From NCBI GenBank assembly GCA_050289805.1, contig JBNKGL010000001.1:273543-337542 (forward strand): a DNA stretch of 64,000 nucleotides, in the 5' to 3' direction. This document shows positions 61,203 through 64,000 of this stretch, piece by piece (the stretch's first letter is position 1; each line of letters starts with the position of its first letter). The stretch is from JAUILA01 sp050289805. Lineage in GTDB: Bacteria > Bacteroidota > Bacteroidia > Cytophagales > Cyclobacteriaceae. A program made the position numbers and the translations under genes. The notes beneath the pieces were generated by a model, which did not search any database, was not told where the DNA came from, and saw only the letters and a program-made list of their open reading frames with translations.

Positions 61203-61775
61203 GTGAAATCAATTCTTATCATCATCTTTACTTTGCTGGGCACATGCGCCTTTTGCCAGAAAACGGTAAACGTCATGATCGATCCGGCAAGCTCGCTCAA
61301 TATTCACGGTAAAACCAATATTAACAAGTTCCTCTGTGCGCAATGCGAGACCCTCGACAGGGATACCGTACAGATCCTGATGACCACGGAAGGAAAAATT
61401 GTTCGTATGTCGAACGCTGCTCTAAAAATCCGTGTGAAGGATTTCGATTGCGGCATTAAGCAGATGACCAATGAATTTCGTGATCTCCTCCAGGCCGACG
61501 ATTATCCCTACCTCCAGATGATCCTTGATTCGATTGAACCCATCAATGACAGTAAATTTATCGCGAATATCTCCATTGTTCTCGCCGGCGTTAAAAGTGA
61601 ATACCGGATACCGGTGGAAGTATTCGATGATGAACATACCCTCATATGTTCAGGCAAGAGCCAGGTGAGTTTTGTCGATTTCAACCTCGAACCACCCGTC
61701 AAATTCATGGGTATGGTTAAGGTGAATGAAATGCTCGACATCTCCTTCAATCTTATAATCCGTAAAATCATATGA
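61203..61775 (+). CDS. Divergent YceI-like periplasmic protein
   Basis: 190 residues from GTG at 61203, preceded by GGAGAG (61187-61192) at a proper ribosome-binding distance; a TTG at 61185 would add six. Signal peptide ends near FCQ. Family features: NIHGKTNINKF, MSNAALKIRVKDFDC, MTNEFRDLLQADDYP and DFNLEPPVKFMGMVKVNE. Cysteines in CAQC and FDCG are unusual and could form a disulfide. Overlaps the CoA-transferase gene by four bases. Confidence 0.8.
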   Translation: MKSILIIIFTLLGTCAFCQKTVNVMIDPASSLNIHGKTNINKFLCAQCETLDRDTVQILMTTEGKIVRMSNAALKIRVKDFDCGIKQMTNEFRDLLQADDYPYLQMILDSIEPINDSKFIANISIVLAGVKSEYRIPVEVFDDEHTLICSGKSQVSFVDFNLEPPVKFMGMVKVNEMLDISFNLIIRKII

Positions 61776-63067
61776 GCAGTTATTCGATGCACTCTTTTCA
61801 ATGGGTGAGTGCTGAAGAGGCCGTTAAACATGTCGGCTCCAATCAACGGGTATTTGTCCAGGGAGCCGCCATGACACCGGAAGTTCTGGTGGATGCCATG
61901 GTAAAACGGGCAAAAGAACTACGAAACGTTGAGCTCGTTCATCTGCATACCGAAGGAGATACGCCCTACCTGGGTGAAGAATGCCGGGAGAGCTTTCACC
62001 TGAACAGCTTTTTCCTGGGCGGAAATGTGCGGAAGGAAGTGGACGAAGGCTATGGAGATTATATTCCAATCTTCCTGTCGGAAATCCACCAGCTTTTCAG
62101 GCGAAAGATCCTTCCGATCAATGTTGCCCTCATCCAGGTGTCACCACCCGATAAACACGGGTTGTGCTCACTCGGAACATCCGTGGATATTACCCTGCCC
62201 GCCATCCAGGCGGCAGACCTGGTGATCGCCGAAGTAAACCCCTATGTACCCCGCATGTTTGGGGATGCCATCATATCGGTTCGCCAGATTGATTTTGCCG
62301 TGGAAACAAATCACCCCATCGGCGTGCTGCATTCAGCGCCCCTCACCGACCAGGAAAGGAAGATTGGAAAGCATGTGGCAGAACTTGTGGAGGATGGCGC
62401 TACCCTGCAGATGGGCATCGGCGGTATTCCCAATGCGGTTCTTGAACAACTCGAAGACCGCCGCCGCCTCGGCATCCATACCGAAATGTTCACCAACGGT
62501 GTTGTCCCCCTGATCAAAAAGGGGGTGATCACCGGTGAAAATAAAATAACCAGCCCCGGAAAAATTGTGTCATGCTTCGCCCTCGGAGATGAGGAATTCT
62601 ATGAGTTCATCCATGATAATCCCATGATCCAGATGAAAACGGCCTCCTATACCAACGATACCGCTGTGATCCGCCGAAATCCAAAGGTAACGGCCATCAA
62701 CAGCGCCATCGAGATCGACCTCACCGGACAGGTATGCGCCGATTCGATTGGGACCTATCAGTATTCAGGTGTGGGCGGACAAATGGACTTTATTCGCGGC
62801 GCTTCACTGTCGCCGGGCGGAAAGGCGATCATTGCTCTTCCCTCGATCACCAATAAGGGGATTTCCAAGATCGTCCCGTTCCTGAAAGAAGGTGCCAGCG
62901 TAACCACCACCCGCGCGCACGTGCATTATATCGTGACCGAATTTGGCATTGCGCATTTGTACGGAATGAACCTGCGACAGCGGGCGAAAGCCCTCATCGA
63001 AATTGCGCATCCATCGAAAAAGGAAGCGCTGGAAAAGGCCGCGTTTGAAAGGTTTAAACGGTTTTAA
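61772..63067 (+). CDS. Acetyl-CoA hydrolase/4-hydroxybutyrate CoA-transferase family protein
   Basis: 431 residues. Family I-type CoA transferase with the two-domain fold. N-terminal half: VFVQGAAMTPEVLVDAMVKRA; C-terminal half: MGIGGIPNAVL, NSAIEIDLTGQVCADSIG with the active-site Glu, and GVGGQMDFIRGASLSPGGKA. Transfers CoA between acetate or 4-hydroxybutyrate and another acyl-CoA, a common way to activate short carboxylates. The start overlaps the YceI-like gene by four bases (ATGA). Confidence 0.92.
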   Translation: MSSYSMHSFQWVSAEEAVKHVGSNQRVFVQGAAMTPEVLVDAMVKRAKELRNVELVHLHTEGDTPYLGEECRESFHLNSFFLGGNVRKEVDEGYGDYIPIFLSEIHQLFRRKILPINVALIQVSPPDKHGLCSLGTSVDITLPAIQAADLVIAEVNPYVPRMFGDAIISVRQIDFAVETNHPIGVLHSAPLTDQERKIGKHVAELVEDGATLQMGIGGIPNAVLEQLEDRRRLGIHTEMFTNGVVPLIKKGVITGENKITSPGKIVSCFALGDEEFYEFIHDNPMIQMKTASYTNDTAVIRRNPKVTAINSAIEIDLTGQVCADSIGTYQYSGVGGQMDFIRGASLSPGGKAIIALPSITNKGISKIVPFLKEGASVTTTRAHVHYIVTEFGIAHLYGMNLRQRAKALIEIAHPSKKEALEKAAFERFKRF

Positions 63068-64000
63068 TCAGTCGATGTTCTTGAGCTTAATCGTGTCTTT
63101 CCCCCGAGTTAGCACAAGGAAATTATCCTCCCACGTGTAGTCAAATAGCCCGAAACTGAGGATGCCCGGAACCTTTGAATCAGGTATATTCTCACAAGCC
63201 ATGAGCGTTGACATAAGTGCCGAGAAATATAGCTGCTTGTCCTTCTCATAAAAAGAACCCTGGAAGGTATTGCAGCCGTCAAAGCCCAGTACACGTCCTT
63301 CGGTCGTAAACAATTCGACACGCGGAATGCCCCCGGTATATTTTTCAGGATCGAGCGGCACATCATTTACCGAAACCACCGCCCAGATGTTGTGCAGCCG
63401 CGGATCTGCGACGTAATTACCGCATCCCTCAAGCTCCGTGAAATCCTCGTCTTCACCCGCCTTGTAGCGTACACGCACCTTAAAAGGACGCTGAGCGCCG
63501 CTCATATTGTCGGTGCAGACCTGCTGCAGTATCGTTACATCCAGCGAGCCAGCCTCGGTCTCCCCGCGGTACAGGATCACGTTGGCATCCTGGGCGCGTA
63601 TTCCCTCGACAGGAGGGAGGGTGATATTCGGACCGTCCATCTTTGTAAATTTTATGAAATTGTCAAAATCCATCTGCACATTCCAGAAGGGCTCATTGCC
63701 GGTGGCATAAAAATCAATTCCCTCCCGGGCTAGACGTACCCACGGATCGTTGCCTTCCGCCTGTTGTTCCGCCGGCTGCGGAGATTTGGAGTCCCTGGAA
63801 AGTTTCATAAGTGTATATCGTTCATCATCAAAAGGTTCGCTGCTTTCTGAAAGCATATGGAGTTTCGCGTTGCCCACCGCAAAGAGGTTCATGTCGTTTG
63901 CCCCCTCCAGCCGGAGCACGCTGTCGGCAAATGCATAGCTGCCGGAAAGATATGCAGGCTCTTCCGAAGAACCCTGGTAGACTATTTGAGCGTCGTAGGT
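63068..64000 (-). CDS. NlpE/COG3650/META-domain lipoprotein, 5-prime truncated
   Basis: The frame runs off the right edge with no stop, so the start is outside. Visible part about 310 residues. N-terminal portion looks like an NlpE-type barrel (AYLSGSYAFADSVLRLEG, DERYTLMKL), the middle (about FYATGNEPFWNVQMDF to GCGNYVADPRL) matches the COG3650 domain, and the C-terminal part (VELFTTEGRVLGFDGCNTFQG) is a META domain with the conserved GCN and C-pair. Probably a lipoprotein linked to envelope stress. It abuts the CoA-transferase stop with no gap. Confidence 0.85.
   Translation of the reverse strand, partial: TYDAQIVYQGSSEEPAYLSGSYAFADSVLRLEGANDMNLFAVGNAKLHMLSESSEPFDDERYTLMKLSRDSKSPQPAEQQAEGNDPWVRLAREGIDFYATGNEPFWNVQMDFDNFIKFTKMDGPNITLPPVEGIRAQDANVILYRGETEAGSLDVTILQQVCTDNMSGAQRPFKVRVRYKAGEDEDFTELEGCGNYVADPRLHNIWAVVSVNDVPLDPEKYTGGIPRVELFTTEGRVLGFDGCNTFQGSFYEKDKQLYFSALMSTLMACENIPDSKVPGILSFGLFDYTWEDNFLVLTRGKDTIKLKNID

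Overview
The window reads as chromosomal DNA of a gliding-type Bacteroidota, most likely Cytophagales. Evidence: gldF/gldG at the left edge, a secreted protein with a type IX secretion (type B) C-terminal sorting domain, lineage-typical families (DUF4290, DUF3109, DUF6090, DCC), signal peptides and lipoboxes of Bacteroidota style, few Shine-Dalgarno sequences, and promoters of the TTTG-N18-20-TAnnTTTG kind (clearest before fabD and greA). No tRNA, rRNA, CRISPR array, transposase, integrase or phage gene was found. Coding density is high: no gene-free stretch exceeds about 280 bases.

Layout. 0-4 kb: end of gldF, gldG, a DUF4340 protein and dnaN, followed by a striking intergenic element of nested inverted repeats (3897-4164). 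4-12 kb: DUF481 protein, cupin, SDR, MscS channel, then a minus-strand run murA - DUF4290 - UvrD/PcrA helicase, with DUF3109 facing it. 12-20 kb: minus-strand lipid/translation operon DUF177 - rpmF - plsX - fabH - efp - accB - accC - outer-membrane protein, plus a TerB-like protein and pdxA. 20-28.6 kb: rsmA - mgtE - 2-hydroxyacid dehydrogenase (overlapping genes), a membrane-anchored pentapeptide-repeat protein, greA - HIT, and a minus-strand phospholipid block (long acyltransferase - gpsA) with two uncharacterised genes. 28.7-33 kb: large T9SS cargo, DCC protein, fabD.

33-50.3 kb is an accessory-looking, more AT-rich region, nearly all minus strand: lipoproteins, an NTF2/SnoaL-like protein, an AraC regulator, two tandem DUF6090 membrane proteins, an SGNH hydrolase, an arylsulfatase, a Zn-protease-like lipoprotein, an M19 dipeptidase (plus strand), a beta-lactamase-fold serine hydrolase, and then a string of small membrane proteins and lipoproteins with no recognisable function.

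50.5-64 kb returns to core genes: exported RidA, folK, sppA, bioB, cysM - cysE, a nucleotide pyrophosphatase/phosphodiesterase, a haloalkane-dehalogenase-like lipoprotein that has lost its nucleophile, then YceI - beta-barrel protein - YceI-like - CoA-transferase, and a truncated NlpE/COG3650/META lipoprotein.

Functionally the core blocks link up: accB/accC, fabD, fabH, plsX, gpsA and the acyltransferase together cover initiation of fatty-acid and phospholipid synthesis, and bioB supplies the biotin carried by AccB. Nothing here is a complete, obvious new system. The best candidates for something undescribed are the dnaN-distal repeat element, the orphan small-envelope-protein cluster at 45.7-50.3 kb, the YceI/barrel/CoA-transferase cluster and the nucleophile-less dehalogenase homologue.
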